DNA of 64,000 nt from positions 1 through 64,000 of the forward strand of contig NZ_QEWJ01000012.1 in NCBI RefSeq assembly GCF_004127215.1, given 5' to 3'. Below, piece by piece: positions 37,926-47,577 of the stretch (within the stretch, counting starts at the first letter, position 1; every line of letters starts with the position of its first letter). Below the pieces are notes generated by a model. The model was not told the origin of the DNA. It did no database searches and worked only from the letters and a program-made list of their open reading frames with translations. A program made the translations under genes and the position numbers. This DNA is from Streptococcus oralis (GTDB lineage: Bacteria > Bacillota > Bacilli > Lactobacillales > Streptococcaceae).

Positions 37926-38557
37926 GAGTTAGAAATCGTAAAGGGGCGACAGAATTACTAGAGGCCAATCCTCAGTATGTGGTCCTCAATCCCTTGGAAG
38001 CAAAAGGGAAATGGCGAGACTTGTTTGGAAATGATCATCCTATTCATGTTGAAGTTGGAAGTGGGAAAGGGGCCTTCGTATCAGGAATGGCCAAGCAAAA
38101 CCCTGACATCAACTACATTGGGATTGATATCCAAAAGTCGGTATTGAGTTATGCCTTGGACAAGGTGCTTGAAGTTGGAGTACCTAATATCAAACTTTTG
38201 TGGGTAGATGGTTCAGATTTGACTGACTATTTCGAAGACGGTGAGATTGATCGTCTCTACCTAAACTTTTCAGATCCCTGGCCTAAAAAACGCCATGAAA
38301 AACGTCGTTTGACTTACAAGAGTTTCTTGGATACCTTCAAGCGTATCTTGCCTGAAAATGGGGAAATCCATTTCAAGACAGATAACCGTGGCTTGTTTGA
38401 GTATAGTCTAGTGAGCTTTTCTCAGTATGGGATGAAACTCAATGGTGTTTGGCTGGATCTGCATGCCAGTGATTTTGAAGGCAATGTCATGACGGAATAT
38501 GAGCAAAAATTCTCCAGCAAAGGTCAAGTCATCTACCGAGTTGAGGCAGAATTTTAA
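37922..38557 (+). CDS. trmB: tRNA (guanine-N7-)-methyltransferase
   Basis: Methylates G46 in the tRNA variable loop using S-adenosylmethionine. The 211 residues are full length. The SAM-binding glycine loop ([11 protein letters not shown]) and the TrmB hallmark [15 protein letters not shown] are clear, with [10 protein letters not shown] in the C-terminal part. It is coupled to ccrZ by an ATGA overlap. Confidence 0.96.
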   Translation: MRVRNRKGATELLEANPQYVVLNPLEAKGKWRDLFGNDHPIHVEVGSGKGAFVSGMAKQNPDINYIGIDIQKSVLSYALDKVLEVGVPNIKLLWVDGSDLTDYFEDGEIDRLYLNFSDPWPKKRHEKRRLTYKSFLDTFKRILPENGEIHFKTDNRGLFEYSLVSFSQYGMKLNGVWLDLHASDFEGNVMTEYEQKFSSKGQVIYRVEAEF

Positions 38558-38594
38558 GAAATAGCTTGAAAACCAGCCGTTTGAGTGCTTATAC

Positions 38595-38623
38595 TTTACA
38601 TAAATTGACAAACGTGCTATACT
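38595..38623 (+). promoter_or_regulatory. Promoter of the rimP-nusA-infB operon
   Basis: TTTACA (38595-38600), a 17-bp spacer and extended -10 TGCTATACT ending at 38623. Confidence 0.65.
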
Positions 38624-38644
38624 GATAGTAAGAATATGAGAAAG

Positions 38645-38670
38645 AGAGGCGGGGAAATATCTTCGCCTCT
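38645..38670 (+). promoter_or_regulatory. Hairpin in the rimP leader
   Basis: Stem AGAGGCG/CGCCTCT (38645-38651 with 38664-38670) with a 12-nt loop, 13 bp before the rimP start. It may affect translation start choice or operon autoregulation; no T-run follows. Confidence 0.4.
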
Positions 38671-38683
38671 TGCTTATGAGGAG

Positions 38684-39163
38684 GTGGACGCAATCGCAAC
38701 AATCGTAGAATTAGTCAGAGAAGTTGTAGAACCTGTCATCCAAGCGCCTTTCGAGCTCGTGGATATCGAGTATGGAAAGATTGGCAGTGACATGATTCTC
38801 AGTATTTTTGTAGATAAACCCGAAGGAATTACCTTGAACGACACGGCAGACTTGACAGAAATCATCAGTCCTGTCCTAGACACCATCAAGCCCGATCCCT
38901 TCCCAGAACAATATTTCCTAGAAATCACCAGTCCAGGCTTGGAACGTCCTTTGAAAACCAAGGATGCTGTCGCTGGAGCGGTTGGGAAATACATTCATGT
39001 CGGGCTCTACCAAGCCATTGATAAACAAAAAGTCTTTGAGGGAACCTTGTTGGCCTTCGAAGAGGACGAGTTGACTATGGAGTATATGGACAAGACACGT
39101 AAGAAAACTGTCCAAATTCCATACAGTTTAGTATCAAAAGCACGTTTAGCAGTAAAACTATAG
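38684..39163 (+). CDS. rimP: Ribosome maturation factor RimP
   Basis: Helps assemble the 30S subunit. The 159 residues from the GTG at 38684 match the conserved length and start ([15 protein letters not shown]...). An in-frame ATG at 38636 would add 16 residues through the leader hairpin and is not favoured. The two-domain RimP fold is recognised by [14 protein letters not shown] and [12 protein letters not shown]. It is the first gene of the nusA operon. Confidence 0.92.
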   Translation: MDAIATIVELVREVVEPVIQAPFELVDIEYGKIGSDMILSIFVDKPEGITLNDTADLTEIISPVLDTIKPDPFPEQYFLEITSPGLERPLKTKDAVAGAVGKYIHVGLYQAIDKQKVFEGTLLAFEEDELTMEYMDKTRKKTVQIPYSLVSKARLAVKL

Positions 39164-39205
39164 AAAAGAAAGGATAGCTTTTGAGGATTCAAAAGTGAAG
39201 AAAAC

Positions 39206-40342
39206 ATGAGTAAAGAAATGCTAGAGGCCTTCCGCATTTTGGAAGAAGACAAGGGAATCAAAAAAGAAGACATCATCGACGCAGTAGTAGAGTCGCTTCG
39301 TTCCGCTTATCGCAGACGCTATGGTCAGTCTGACAGCGTAGCTATCGACTTCAACGAAAAAACAGGAGACTTTACAGTTTATACTGTTCGTGAAGTGGTT
39401 GATGAAGTATTTGATAGCCGTTTGGAAATCAGCTTGAAAGATGCTCTTGCCATTAATTCTGCCTATGAGCTTGGTGACAAAATTAAGTTTGAAGAAGCAC
39501 CAGCTGAGTTTGGTCGTGTAGCAGCCCAATCTGCTAAACAAACCATTATGGAAAAAATGCGCAAGCAAACACGTGCCATTACTTACAATACTTACAAGGA
39601 ACATGAGCAAGAAATCATGTCTGGTACAGTAGAACGCTTTGACAACCGCTTCATCTACGTCAATCTCGGTAGCATCGAAGCCCAATTGTCAAAACAAGAC
39701 CAAATCCCTGGAGAAGTCTTTGCTTCCCACGACCGTATCGAAGTCTATGTTTACAAGGTTGAAGACAACCCTCGTGGTGTCAATGTATTTGTCAGCCGTA
39801 GCCATCCAGAAATGATCAAACGCTTGATGGAGCAAGAAATTCCAGAAGTCTACGATGGAACTGTTGAAATCATGAGCGTAGCCCGTGAAGCTGGTGACCG
39901 TACGAAAGTTGCCGTTCGTAGCCACAATCCTAACGTGGATGCTATCGGGACAATCGTTGGACGTGGTGGTGCCAATATCAAGAAAATCACCAGCAAATTC
40001 CACCCAGCTCGTTACGATGCTAAGAGCGACCGCATGATTCCTGTCGAAGAAAACATCGACGTTATCGAGTGGGTAGCAGATCCAGCTGAGTTTATTTACA
40101 ATGCCATCGCACCGGCAGAGGTTGACCAAGTTATCTTTGATGAAAATGACAGCAAACGTGCCTTGGTCGTTGTGCCTGATAACAAGCTTTCTCTTGCCAT
40201 CGGTCGTCGTGGACAAAACGTTCGCTTGGCGGCTCATTTGACAGGTTACCGTATCGATATCAAGTCTGCAAGTGAATTTGAAGCTATGGAAGAAGCAGGT
40301 CAAGTGGATTACGCAGCTGCGGATGAATTGACAGAAGAATAA
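39206..40342 (+). CDS. nusA: Transcription factor NusA
   Basis: Binds RNA polymerase and nascent RNA and tunes pausing, termination and antitermination. The 378 residues follow the Firmicute plan: N-terminal polymerase-binding domain (1-125), S1 domain (about 133-200, GTVERFDNRFIYVNLG), and two KH domains (about 205-345, with GTIVGRGGANIKKI and AIGRRGQNVRLA). The acidic repeats found in enterobacterial NusA are absent, as expected. Confidence 0.97.
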   Translation: MSKEMLEAFRILEEDKGIKKEDIIDAVVESLRSAYRRRYGQSDSVAIDFNEKTGDFTVYTVREVVDEVFDSRLEISLKDALAINSAYELGDKIKFEEAPAEFGRVAAQSAKQTIMEKMRKQTRAITYNTYKEHEQEIMSGTVERFDNRFIYVNLGSIEAQLSKQDQIPGEVFASHDRIEVYVYKVEDNPRGVNVFVSRSHPEMIKRLMEQEIPEVYDGTVEIMSVAREAGDRTKVAVRSHNPNVDAIGTIVGRGGANIKKITSKFHPARYDAKSDRMIPVEENIDVIEWVADPAEFIYNAIAPAEVDQVIFDENDSKRALVVVPDNKLSLAIGRRGQNVRLAAHLTGYRIDIKSASEFEAMEEAGQVDYAAADELTEE

Positions 40343-40363
40343 AAACTGCTAGAGGAGGGAAAG

Positions 40364-40657
40364 ATGAAAACAAGAAAAATCCCTTTGCGCAAGTCTGTTG
40401 TATCCAACGAAGTGATTGATAAGCGTGATTTGCTGCGCATTGTCAAGAACAAGGAAGGACAGGTCTTTATCGATCCAACAGGCAAGGCCAATGGCCGTGG
40501 CGCTTATATCAAGCTAGACAATGCAGAAGCCCTAGAGGCAAAAAAGAAGAAAGTCTTTAACCGTAGCTTTAACATGGAAGTTGAAGAAAGCTTTTATGAC
40601 GAGTTGATCGCCTATGTGGATCACAAAGTGAAAAGAAGAGAGTTAGGACTTGAATAA
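40364..40657 (+). CDS. rnpM: RNase P modulator RnpM (YlxR)
   Basis: 97 residues of the YlxR family (DUF448): KIPLRKSVVSNEVIDKRDLLRIVKNKEGQ carries the conserved basic surface, followed by GRGAYI. YlxR/RnpM has been shown in Bacillus to bind RNase P RNA. The usual RxCxxC motif at the N-terminus is RKSV here, lacking the cysteines. It lies between nusA and ylxQ in the standard order. Confidence 0.92.
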   Translation: MKTRKIPLRKSVVSNEVIDKRDLLRIVKNKEGQVFIDPTGKANGRGAYIKLDNAEALEAKKKKVFNRSFNMEVEESFYDELIAYVDHKVKRRELGLE

Positions 40658-40949
40658 GCAAAAGATAAGCAATCTCTTGGGACTTGCTCAGCGAGCAGGT
40701 CGGATCATATCGGGTGAAGAATTGGTGGTCAAGGCCATCCAAGACCAGAAAGCCAAACTAGTCTTTCTAGCACAGGATGCTGGTCCCAATCTGACCAAGA
40801 AGATTCAAGATAAAAGTGACTATTATCAAGTAGAAGTTATAACCGTGTTTTCAACACTGGAATTAAGCATAGCAGTCGGAAAATCCAGAAAGGTTTTGGC
40901 TGTGACAGATGCTGGATTTACAAAGAAAATGAGGTTTCTTATGGAATAG
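40650..40949 (+). CDS. ylxQ: YlxQ, L7Ae-family RNA-binding protein
   Basis: A 99-residue L7Ae/L30e-fold protein ([26 protein letters not shown]...), which probably binds kink-turn RNA. It starts with TTG inside the last codons of rnpM (8-nt overlap), so translation is coupled. No better start exists. It is followed by infB after 16 nt. Confidence 0.88.
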   Translation: MNKQKISNLLGLAQRAGRIISGEELVVKAIQDQKAKLVFLAQDAGPNLTKKIQDKSDYYQVEVITVFSTLELSIAVGKSRKVLAVTDAGFTKKMRFLME

Positions 40950-40965
40950 AAGAGGAGGACATGAT

Positions 40966-43749
40966 TTGTCTAAGAAAAGATTGTACGAAATCGCAAAAGA
41001 ACTTGGAAAAGAAAGTAAAGAAGTTGTAGCGCGTGCAAAAGAGTTGGGCTTGGATGTAAAAAGCCACTCATCGAGCGTGGAAGCTGCTGCTGCTGAACAA
41101 ATCGCAGCTAGCTTTAAACCAGCTGCTCCGAAAGCAGAAGCAAAAACTGCAGCACCAAAAGTAAGTGTAGAAAAGAAAGCAGAAAAGCCTGTTTCAACTA
41201 AACCAGTTGTCACTAAGGAAGAAAGCAAACCAGCTGCACCTGTAGCTCCTAAGGAAGAAAAAGTAGTGGCCGCAAGACCACAAAGTCGAAACTTCAAGGC
41301 GGAGCGTGAGGCGCGTGCCAAAGAGCAAGCAGAGCGACGCAAACAAAACAAAGGCAACAACCGTGACCAACAACAAAACGGCAACCGTCAGAAAAACGAC
41401 GGCCGTAATGGTGGCAAACCTGGTCAAGGAAACCGCGACAATCGTCGATTTAACGACCAAGGGAAAAAACCACAAGGTCAAGGGAATCGTGGCAATGATC
41501 GTCGTCAGCAACAAGACTTCCAGCCTAAACAAGCTGGCCCACGTGTTGACTTTAAAGCCCGTGCGGCAGCCCTAAAAGCAGAGCAAAATGCAGAGTACGC
41601 ACGCTCAAGCGAGGAGCGCTTCAAACAATCGCAAGCTGCCAAAGAAGCCTTGGCTCAAGCTAATAAACGCAAGGAGCCTGAAGAAATCTTTGAGGAAGCT
41701 GCTAAGCTAGCTGAACAAACGCAGCCGGCCGTAACAGTAGCTCCTGTAGCGAAAGAAGCGCCAGTGGATACACGTCGTAAAAAACAAGCTCGACCAGACA
41801 AAGAACGTGACGATTATGATCACGAAGAAGATGGTCCTAGAAAACAACAAAAGAATCGAAGTAGTCAGAATCAAGTGAGAAATCAAAGAAATAGTAACTG
41901 GAATAACAACAAGAAAAATAAAAAAGGGAACAAGCAAAACAACCGTAACCAGACTCCAAAACCTGTTACAGAGCGCAAGTTCCATGAGTTGCCAACAGAA
42001 TTTGAATATACAGATGGTATGACTGTTGCTGAAATCGCAAAACGTATCAAACGTGAACCAGCTGAAATCGTTAAGAAACTCTTTATGATGGGTGTTATGG
42101 CGACACAAAACCAATCTTTGGATGGGGAAACCATTGAACTCCTATTGGTAGATTATGGTATCGAAGCCAAACAAAAGGTTGAAGTGGATAATGCCGACAT
42201 CGAACGTTTCTTTGTCGAAGATGGGTATCTCAATGAAGATGAGTTGGTTGAGCGTCCACCAGTTGTAACCATCATGGGACACGTTGACCATGGTAAAACC
42301 ACCCTTCTAGATACCCTTCGTAACTCTCGTGTTGCGACAGGAGAAGCAGGTGGTATCACTCAGCATATCGGTGCCTACCAAATCGTTGAAAATGGCAAGA
42401 AGATTACCTTCCTTGATACACCAGGACACGCGGCCTTTACATCTATGCGTGCGCGTGGTGCATCTGTTACCGATATCACTATCTTGGTCGTAGCGGCAGA
42501 CGATGGTGTTATGCCTCAGACTATCGAAGCCATCAACCACTCAAAAGCAGCGAACGTTCCAATCATCGTAGCTATCAACAAAATTGATAAACCAGGTGCC
42601 AATCCAGAACGTGTTATCGGTGAATTGGCTGAACACGGTGTTATGTCAACTGCTTGGGGTGGAGATTCTGAATTTGTTGAAATCTCAGCTAAATTCAACC
42701 AAAACATCGATGAACTCTTGGAAACAGTCCTTCTTGTGGCTGAAATCCAAGAACTCAAGGCAGACCCAACAGTCCGTGCTATCGGTACGGTTATCGAAGC
42801 TCGTTTGGATAAAGGGAAAGGTGCGGTTGCAACCCTTCTTGTCCAACAAGGTACTTTGAATGTGCAAGACCCAATCGTTGTCGGAAATACCTTCGGTCGT
42901 GTCCGTGCTATGACCAATGACCTTGGTCGTCGTGTCAAGGTGGCAGGACCATCAACGCCCGTTTCTATCACAGGTTTGAATGAAGCTCCGATGGCGGGTG
43001 ACCACTTTGCTGTTTACGAAGATGAAAAATCTGCGCGTGCAGCAGGTGAAGAACGTGCCAAACGTGCCCTTATGAAACAACGTCAAGCTACCCAACGTGT
43101 CAGCCTTGAGAACCTCTTTGATACCCTCAAAGCCGGTGAGCTCAAGTCAGTCAACGTTATCATCAAGGCTGACGTACAAGGTTCGGTTGAAGCCCTTTCT
43201 GCCTCACTTCAAAAGATCGACGTAGAAGGCGTGAAAGTTACTATCGTTCACTCAGCGGTCGGTGCCATCAATGAATCTGACGTGACACTTGCCGAAGCTT
43301 CAAATGCCTTTATCATCGGTTTCAACGTACGCCCTACGCCACAAGCTCGTCAACAGGCAGATGCTGACGATGTGGAAATCCGTCTCCACAGTATTATCTA
43401 CAAGGTTATCGAAGAGATGGAAGAAGCCATGAAAGGGATGCTCGATCCTGAATTCGAAGAAAAAATCATCGGTGAAGCTCTTATCCGTGAAACCTTCAAG
43501 GTGTCTAAAGTGGGAACCATCGGTGGATTCATGGTTATCAACGGTAAGGTTACCCGTGACTCTAAAGTCCGTGTTATCCGTGACGGTGTTGTTATCTATG
43601 ACGGCGAACTTGCAAGCTTGAAACACTACAAAGACGACGTCAAAGAAGTTACAAACGGTCGTGAAGGTGGATTGATGATTGAGGGCTACAATGATATCAA
43701 GATGGATGATGTGATTGAGGCATACATCATGGAAGAAATCAAACGATAA
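40966..43749 (+). CDS. infB: Translation initiation factor IF-2
   Basis: A GTPase that places initiator tRNA on the 30S subunit. The 927 residues include an N-terminal IF2_N helix ([27 protein letters not shown]), a long low-complexity region rich in Lys, Gln, Asn and Arg (about 50-340), a second IF2_N module, the G domain with G1 GHVDHGKTT (438-446), DTPGH and NKID, and the C-terminal domains. The start is a TTG, with GAGGAGG seven bases upstream; an overlapping out-of-frame ATG (40960) opens only 22 codons. Confidence 0.97.
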   Translation: MSKKRLYEIAKELGKESKEVVARAKELGLDVKSHSSSVEAAAAEQIAASFKPAAPKAEAKTAAPKVSVEKKAEKPVSTKPVVTKEESKPAAPVAPKEEKVVAARPQSRNFKAEREARAKEQAERRKQNKGNNRDQQQNGNRQKNDGRNGGKPGQGNRDNRRFNDQGKKPQGQGNRGNDRRQQQDFQPKQAGPRVDFKARAAALKAEQNAEYARSSEERFKQSQAAKEALAQANKRKEPEEIFEEAAKLAEQTQPAVTVAPVAKEAPVDTRRKKQARPDKERDDYDHEEDGPRKQQKNRSSQNQVRNQRNSNWNNNKKNKKGNKQNNRNQTPKPVTERKFHELPTEFEYTDGMTVAEIAKRIKREPAEIVKKLFMMGVMATQNQSLDGETIELLLVDYGIEAKQKVEVDNADIERFFVEDGYLNEDELVERPPVVTIMGHVDHGKTTLLDTLRNSRVATGEAGGITQHIGAYQIVENGKKITFLDTPGHAAFTSMRARGASVTDITILVVAADDGVMPQTIEAINHSKAANVPIIVAINKIDKPGANPERVIGELAEHGVMSTAWGGDSEFVEISAKFNQNIDELLETVLLVAEIQELKADPTVRAIGTVIEARLDKGKGAVATLLVQQGTLNVQDPIVVGNTFGRVRAMTNDLGRRVKVAGPSTPVSITGLNEAPMAGDHFAVYEDEKSARAAGEERAKRALMKQRQATQRVSLENLFDTLKAGELKSVNVIIKADVQGSVEALSASLQKIDVEGVKVTIVHSAVGAINESDVTLAEASNAFIIGFNVRPTPQARQQADADDVEIRLHSIIYKVIEEMEEAMKGMLDPEFEEKIIGEALIRETFKVSKVGTIGGFMVINGKVTRDSKVRVIRDGVVIYDGELASLKHYKDDVKEVTNGREGGLMIEGYNDIKMDDVIEAYIMEEIKR

Positions 43750-43865
43750 TAGAGAAACGATAGCTCATTTGACTCGTTGTCAACAGCGCCTTGATGAACT
43801 TCAGTTCTATCAAAGGCTTGTTTCCTAGATTCAAATGGCTCTAGTTCCTCTATCTATTAGAAAGT

Positions 43866-43890
43866 AGCTAGGTCTGCTGGCCTAGCTTTT
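43866..43890 (+). terminator. Hairpin between infB and rbfA
   Basis: AGCTAGG/CCTAGCT (43866-43872 with 43881-43887) followed by four T. The short T-run suggests partial termination within the operon. Confidence 0.5.
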
Positions 43891-43915
43891 GGTTCAAAGT
43901 AGAGAAAGGAATATC

Positions 43916-44266
43916 ATGGCAAATCATTTCCGTACGGATCGTGTAGGCATGGAAATAAAGCGCGAAGTCAATGAGATTTTGCAAAAGAAAGTCCGTGATC
44001 CCCGTGTCCAAGGTGTGACCATCACAGATGTTCAGATGCTGGGTGACCTATCCGTTGCCAAGGTTTACTACACCATTTTAAGTAACCTTGCTTCGGATAA
44101 TCAAAAAGCTCAAATCGGGCTTGAGAAAGCAACTGGGACCATCAAACGTGAACTTGGTCGCAATTTGAAATTGTACAAAATCCCAGATTTGACCTTCGTC
44201 AAAGACGAATCCATCGAATATGGAAACAAGATTGACGAGATGCTACGTAATCTGGATAAGAACTAA
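43916..44266 (+). CDS. rbfA: Ribosome-binding factor A
   Basis: A KH-fold protein for late 30S maturation, acting on 16S rRNA processing. The 116 residues from the ATG at 43916 (after GAAAGGAATATC) match the family length; the longer frame lacks a ribosome site. [28 protein letters not shown] and [17 protein letters not shown] are characteristic. It is the last gene of the nusA-infB cluster, after a 166-bp spacer. Confidence 0.95.
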   Translation: MANHFRTDRVGMEIKREVNEILQKKVRDPRVQGVTITDVQMLGDLSVAKVYYTILSNLASDNQKAQIGLEKATGTIKRELGRNLKLYKIPDLTFVKDESIEYGNKIDEMLRNLDKN

Positions 44267-44267
44267 G

Positions 44268-44292
44268 AAAGAGGGGATGACCCTCTTTTTTA
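44268..44292 (+). terminator. Terminator after rbfA
   Basis: AAAGAGGG/CCCTCTTT (44268-44275 with 44281-44288) and a T-run. Confidence 0.85.
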
Positions 44293-44312
44293 GTGTGCGC
44301 CAGCCCTCCTTG

Positions 44313-44321
44313 TGGTATAAT
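44313..44321 (+). promoter_or_regulatory. Extended -10 promoter of the DUF1858/DUF438 genes
   Basis: TGGTATAAT, about 43 bp before the first start codon. Confidence 0.6.
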
Positions 44322-44363
44322 ATAAAAAGCTAAATCATTTTAGAATATACAATGGAGGTCGTC

Positions 44364-44597
44364 ATGGACAATATCATCGATGTGTCAATTCCTGTTGCAG
44401 AAGTGGTGGACAAGCATCCAGAAGTCTTAGAAATTCTAGTGGAGCTAGGGTTTAAACCACTAGCCAATCCTTTGATGCGTAATACAGTCGGTCGCAAGGT
44501 GTCGCTCAAACAGGGTTCTAAGCTTGAAGGAACTCCTATGGACAAGATTGTGCGCACACTGGAAGCGAATGGTTACGAAGTGATTGGATTAGACTAA
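44364..44597 (+). CDS. DUF1858 domain protein
   Basis: 77 residues forming a single DUF1858 domain (IDVSIPVAEVVDKHPEVLEILVELGFKPLANPLMRNTVGRKVSL). The family is linked with hemerythrin-like and ScdA/DUF438 proteins and is thought to act in nitric oxide or iron-sulfur stress responses; direct function is unknown. The ATG at 44364 follows GGAGG; an ATG at 44352 is too close. Its stop overlaps the next start by one base. Confidence 0.85.
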   Translation: MDNIIDVSIPVAEVVDKHPEVLEILVELGFKPLANPLMRNTVGRKVSLKQGSKLEGTPMDKIVRTLEANGYEVIGLD

Positions 44598-45931
44598 TGG
44601 CAGATGAACGGATTCATATCCTACGGGATATTTTGTTAGAATTGCACAATGGCGCCTCTCCTGAGTCAGTTCAGGAGCGTTTTGATGCGACCTTTACAGG
44701 TGTGTCAGCCATCGAGATTTCCCTCATGGAGCACGAGCTGATGAACTCAGACTCAGGTGTTACCTTTGAAGATGTTATGGAGCTCTGTGATGTCCATGCC
44801 AATCTTTTTAAAAACGCTGTTAAGGGTGTCGAAGTAGAGGATACCGAGCATCCTGGGCACCCCGTTCGCGTCTTCAAGGATGAAAATCTGGCTCTCCGTG
44901 CTGCCTTGATTCGCATTCGGAGACTGTTAGATACCTATGAGTCTATGGAAGACGAGGAAATGCTGGCAGAGATGCGCAAGGGTTTGTTCCGTCAAATGGG
45001 GCTTTTGGGGCAATTTGACCTCCACTATCAGCGCAAGGAAGAGCTCTTCTTTCCTATCATGGAGCGCTATGGACACGATTCACCTCCCAAAGTTATGTGG
45101 GGAGTGGATGACCAGATCAGGGAACTCTTTCAAACAGCTCTAACGACAGTCAAGTCACTACCAGAAGTGTCGATTAGCAGTGTAAAAGAAGATTTTGAAG
45201 CTTTTGCGCCAGAGTTTGAGAGCATGATTTTCAAGGAAGAGTCCATCCTTCTCATGATTCTCCTTGAGTCCTTTACTCAGGATGACTGGCTTCAGATTGC
45301 AGAGGAGAGCGATGCTTACGGCTATGCCATCGTCCGTCCGTCTGAGAAATGGGTGCCAGAACGCCAGAGTTTTGTAGAGGAAAAGAGTGCAGAGGAGGTC
45401 TTGCAGATAGATAGGGCTGAAGGCCAAGTGCAGCAAGTTATCGATACACCAGAAGGCCAGTTTACCATTACCTTTACCCCTAAGGAAAAGGAAGCAGTGC
45501 TGGACCGCCATAGTCAACAGGCTTTTGGGAATGGCTATCTCTCGGTTGAGCAAGCCAACCTCATCCTCAATCACCTCCCTATGGAGATTACCTTTGTCAA
45601 TAAAGACGATATTTTCCAGTATTACAATGACAATACGCCAGCTGATGAGATGATTTTCAAACGGACACCGTCCCAAGTTGGGCGCAATGTCGAGTTATGT
45701 CATCCTCCAAAATATTTGGAGAAGGTCAAAGCCATCATGCAAGGTCTTCGTGAAGGGGTCAAGGACAAGTATGAAATGTGGTTCAAATCTGAGTCGCGAG
45801 GCAAGTTTGTCCACATCACCTACGCAGCAGTACACGATGAGAACGGAGAATTTCAAGGCGTGCTGGAGTATGTTCAGGATATCCAGCCCTACCGTGAGAT
45901 TGATATGGACTACTTCCGTGGATTAGAATAA
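44597..45931 (+). CDS. DUF438 / hemerythrin-like / PAS protein
   Basis: 444 residues: DUF438 domain (about 5-75), a hemerythrin-like helical bundle (about 80-225, with HPGHPVRVFKDEN, HYQRKEELFFPIMERYG and FKEESILLMILLESF supplying histidine and acidic ligands), and a C-terminal PAS-like domain (about 315-440, MEITFVNKDDIFQYYND). Such proteins are candidate sensors of oxygen, nitric oxide or redox. It is coupled to the DUF1858 gene, which supports a joint role. Confidence 0.85.
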   Translation: MADERIHILRDILLELHNGASPESVQERFDATFTGVSAIEISLMEHELMNSDSGVTFEDVMELCDVHANLFKNAVKGVEVEDTEHPGHPVRVFKDENLALRAALIRIRRLLDTYESMEDEEMLAEMRKGLFRQMGLLGQFDLHYQRKEELFFPIMERYGHDSPPKVMWGVDDQIRELFQTALTTVKSLPEVSISSVKEDFEAFAPEFESMIFKEESILLMILLESFTQDDWLQIAEESDAYGYAIVRPSEKWVPERQSFVEEKSAEEVLQIDRAEGQVQQVIDTPEGQFTITFTPKEKEAVLDRHSQQAFGNGYLSVEQANLILNHLPMEITFVNKDDIFQYYNDNTPADEMIFKRTPSQVGRNVELCHPPKYLEKVKAIMQGLREGVKDKYEMWFKSESRGKFVHITYAAVHDENGEFQGVLEYVQDIQPYREIDMDYFRGLE

Positions 45932-45940
45932 GGAGAATCA

Positions 45941-46195
45941 ATGAGTTACGAACAGGAATTTATGAAGGAATTTGAAACTTGGGTCAATACCCAGATCATG
46001 ATCAACGACATGGCGCACAAGGAAAGTCAAAAGGTCTACGAAGAAGACCAGGACGAGCGTGCCAAAGATGCCATGATTCGCTACGAAAGTCGCTTGGATG
46101 CTTATCAGTTCTTGCTTGGTAAGTTTGAAAACTTCAAAGCAGGCAAGGGATTTCATGATTTGCCAGAGGGCTTGTTTGGTGAGAGAAACTATTAA
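45941..46195 (+). CDS. DUF1912 family protein
   Basis: 84 residues, soluble and helical, with no cysteine or catalytic motif (MSYEQEFMKEFETWVNTQIMIND...). It resembles the streptococcal DUF1912 family, function unknown. AAGGAG lies before the ATG, and it follows the DUF438 gene after 9 nt, so it is probably the third gene of that operon. Confidence 0.8.
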   Translation: MSYEQEFMKEFETWVNTQIMINDMAHKESQKVYEEDQDERAKDAMIRYESRLDAYQFLLGKFENFKAGKGFHDLPEGLFGERNY

Positions 46196-46210
46196 AATGA
46201 ATATCCTTTC

Positions 46211-46278
46211 TTGATTTTTTCCCAAAATCTTGATAGAATATCTTTATTAAATCCTTGTCAGAGCAGGGATTTTTTATT
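46211..46278 (+). promoter_or_regulatory. Promoter with a terminator-like hairpin in the leader
   Basis: TTGATT (46211-46216), 17 bp and TAGAAT (46234-46239) form a plausible promoter. A stem AAATCCTTG/CAGGGATTT (46249-46257 with 46264-46272) and T-run follow, before the gene at 46293. Either it terminates the preceding operon or it attenuates the next gene. Confidence 0.45.
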
Positions 46279-46292
46279 GAAAGGATTTTATC

Positions 46293-46688
46293 ATGTCAAA
46301 AAAACTCCAACGTAAAAAACAATTGCGAAATAGCCTTCGTCGTTCAGGTGCATTTTCAACTACAGTGACCAAGGTTGTCGAAGAGACCAAAAAAGTCGTG
46401 AAACATGCAGAAAAATCTGCCAGCCAAGCAGGAAAAGTTGTCTCTAAAAAAGTAGAACAAGCAGTAGAAGCCACTAAAGAGCAAGCACAAAAGGTAGCCA
46501 ATTCTGTAGAAGATTTTGCAGCAAACTTGGGTGGACTTCCACTTGATCGTGCCAAAACTTTCTATGATGAAGGAATTAAGTCAGCTTCTGACTTCAAAAA
46601 CTGGACTGAAAAAGAACTCCTTGCCTTGAAAGGAATCGGACCAGCTACCATTAAGAAATTGAAAGAAAACGGCATCAAGTTCAAGTAA
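46293..46688 (+). CDS. Helix-hairpin-helix protein with basic coiled-coil N-terminus
   Basis: 131 residues. The start is highly basic (KKLQRKKQLRNSLRRSG), then a repetitive helical stretch rich in Lys, Ala, Glu and Val (about 25-75), resembling histone H1-like tails. The C-terminus is a helix-hairpin-helix DNA-binding motif (LLALKGIGPATIKKLKENGI). A nucleoid-associated or DNA-binding role is inferred; no named family is recognised. Confidence 0.75.
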   Translation: MSKKLQRKKQLRNSLRRSGAFSTTVTKVVEETKKVVKHAEKSASQAGKVVSKKVEQAVEATKEQAQKVANSVEDFAANLGGLPLDRAKTFYDEGIKSASDFKNWTEKELLALKGIGPATIKKLKENGIKFK

Positions 46689-46701
46689 TTTTTCTTGTCC
46701 C

Positions 46702-46730
46702 TTGCATTTCCGTGAAAAACTTGTTACAAT
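46702..46730 (+). promoter_or_regulatory. Promoter of the T-box/valS operon
   Basis: TTGCAT (46702-46707), a 17-bp spacer and TACAAT (46725-46730), with an upstream TG. Confidence 0.65.
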
Positions 46731-46736
46731 AAAGCC

Positions 46737-46949
46737 ATCAGAGGTGTTTTGAATCCCACATTTTACAGAAAGTGGCGGTGCTGAGAAGTCCACAAATGTG
46801 TCAAAACTGGTTGCTGATGATTAAAATGAAATAAAAGTGTCTTTGTATATTCTTCGAAGACAAGAGTTGCGGGCGTTTCTGCCCGAAATTGGGTGGTACC
46901 GCGGATAACACATTCGTCCCTGTCATGTAGATGGCAGGGGCATTTTTTT
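46737..46949 (+). promoter_or_regulatory. T-box leader (probably valine-specific)
   Basis: The conserved T-box sequence TGGTACCGCG is at 46894-46903. A Stem I is closed by CATCAG/CTGATG and GTTTTGA/TCAAAAC; the internal loop between them holds GTT (46810-46812), a valine codon in the specifier position. The leader ends in a terminator (stem 46918-46924 with 46933-46939, T-run 46943-46949). Uncharged tRNA would favour the antiterminator and let transcription run on toward valS. Confidence 0.88.
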
Positions 46950-46969
46950 ATGGAAAGCGAGGGAGGAAG

Positions 46970-47530
46970 ATGACAAGAGCAGAATTACCAGAACGAATAG
47001 AGACCGAGCGACTTGTCTTGCGAGTCCGTACAGTAGCTGATGCTGAGGATATCCATGCCTACGCTAGTTTACCAGAGATCGCCTATCCAGCAGGCTTTCC
47101 ACTCGTCAAGACCTTGAACGATGAGATTTATTATCTGAAGCATATCCTTCCTGAGCGCAATCAAAAGGACAATCTCCCAGCTGGTTACGGCATTGTCGTC
47201 AAAGGAACCAATACCATCATCGGTTCTGTTGACTTCAATCACCGTCACGAAGATGATGTTCTTGAGCTCGGCTATACCTTGCACCCAGACTATTGGGGTC
47301 GGGGTTATGTTCCAGAAGCAGCGCGTACCTTGATTGATCTGGCTTTTAGAGAACTGGATCTTCATAAGATTGAATTGTCTTGCTTTGGCTATAATCTGCA
47401 AAGTCAACGAGTCGCAGAAAAACTTGGTTTTACCCTTGAAGCTCGTATCCGAGACCGAAAGGATGTTCAAGGAAACCGCTGTGACAGTCTGATATATGGT
47501 TTGCTGAAGAGTGAGTGGGAGGATTTTTAA
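46970..47530 (+). CDS. GNAT-family N-acetyltransferase (RimJ/RimL type)
   Basis: 186 residues with the GNAT fold: IETERLVLRVRTVADAEDI at the start, ELGYTLHPDYWGRGYVPEAARTLI as the acetyl-CoA binding segment and NLQSQRVAEKLGFTLEARIRDR near the end. This fits the RimJ/RimL branch that acetylates protein N-termini or small amines; the substrate is unknown. The ATG at 46970 has GGGAGG; a longer frame begins inside the T-box terminator. It is the first gene behind the T-box, so valine-tRNA charging should control it together with valS. Confidence 0.87.
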   Translation: MTRAELPERIETERLVLRVRTVADAEDIHAYASLPEIAYPAGFPLVKTLNDEIYYLKHILPERNQKDNLPAGYGIVVKGTNTIIGSVDFNHRHEDDVLELGYTLHPDYWGRGYVPEAARTLIDLAFRELDLHKIELSCFGYNLQSQRVAEKLGFTLEARIRDRKDVQGNRCDSLIYGLLKSEWEDF

Positions 47531-47577
47531 AATGAGTAAGATATATCTTATTTCTATATGTCTTTAGAGGAGAAGTA

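Noticed and set aside
40960-41028. ATG-initiated 22-codon frame overlapping the start of infB.
   Set aside because: Out of frame with infB, unconserved composition; the TTG at 40966 has the correct ribosome-site spacing and gives the known IF-2 N-terminus.
41194-42134. Several long minus-strand open frames opposite infB.
   Set aside because: Produced by the Lys/Gln/Asn-rich repeat coding of IF-2; low complexity with no starts or motifs.
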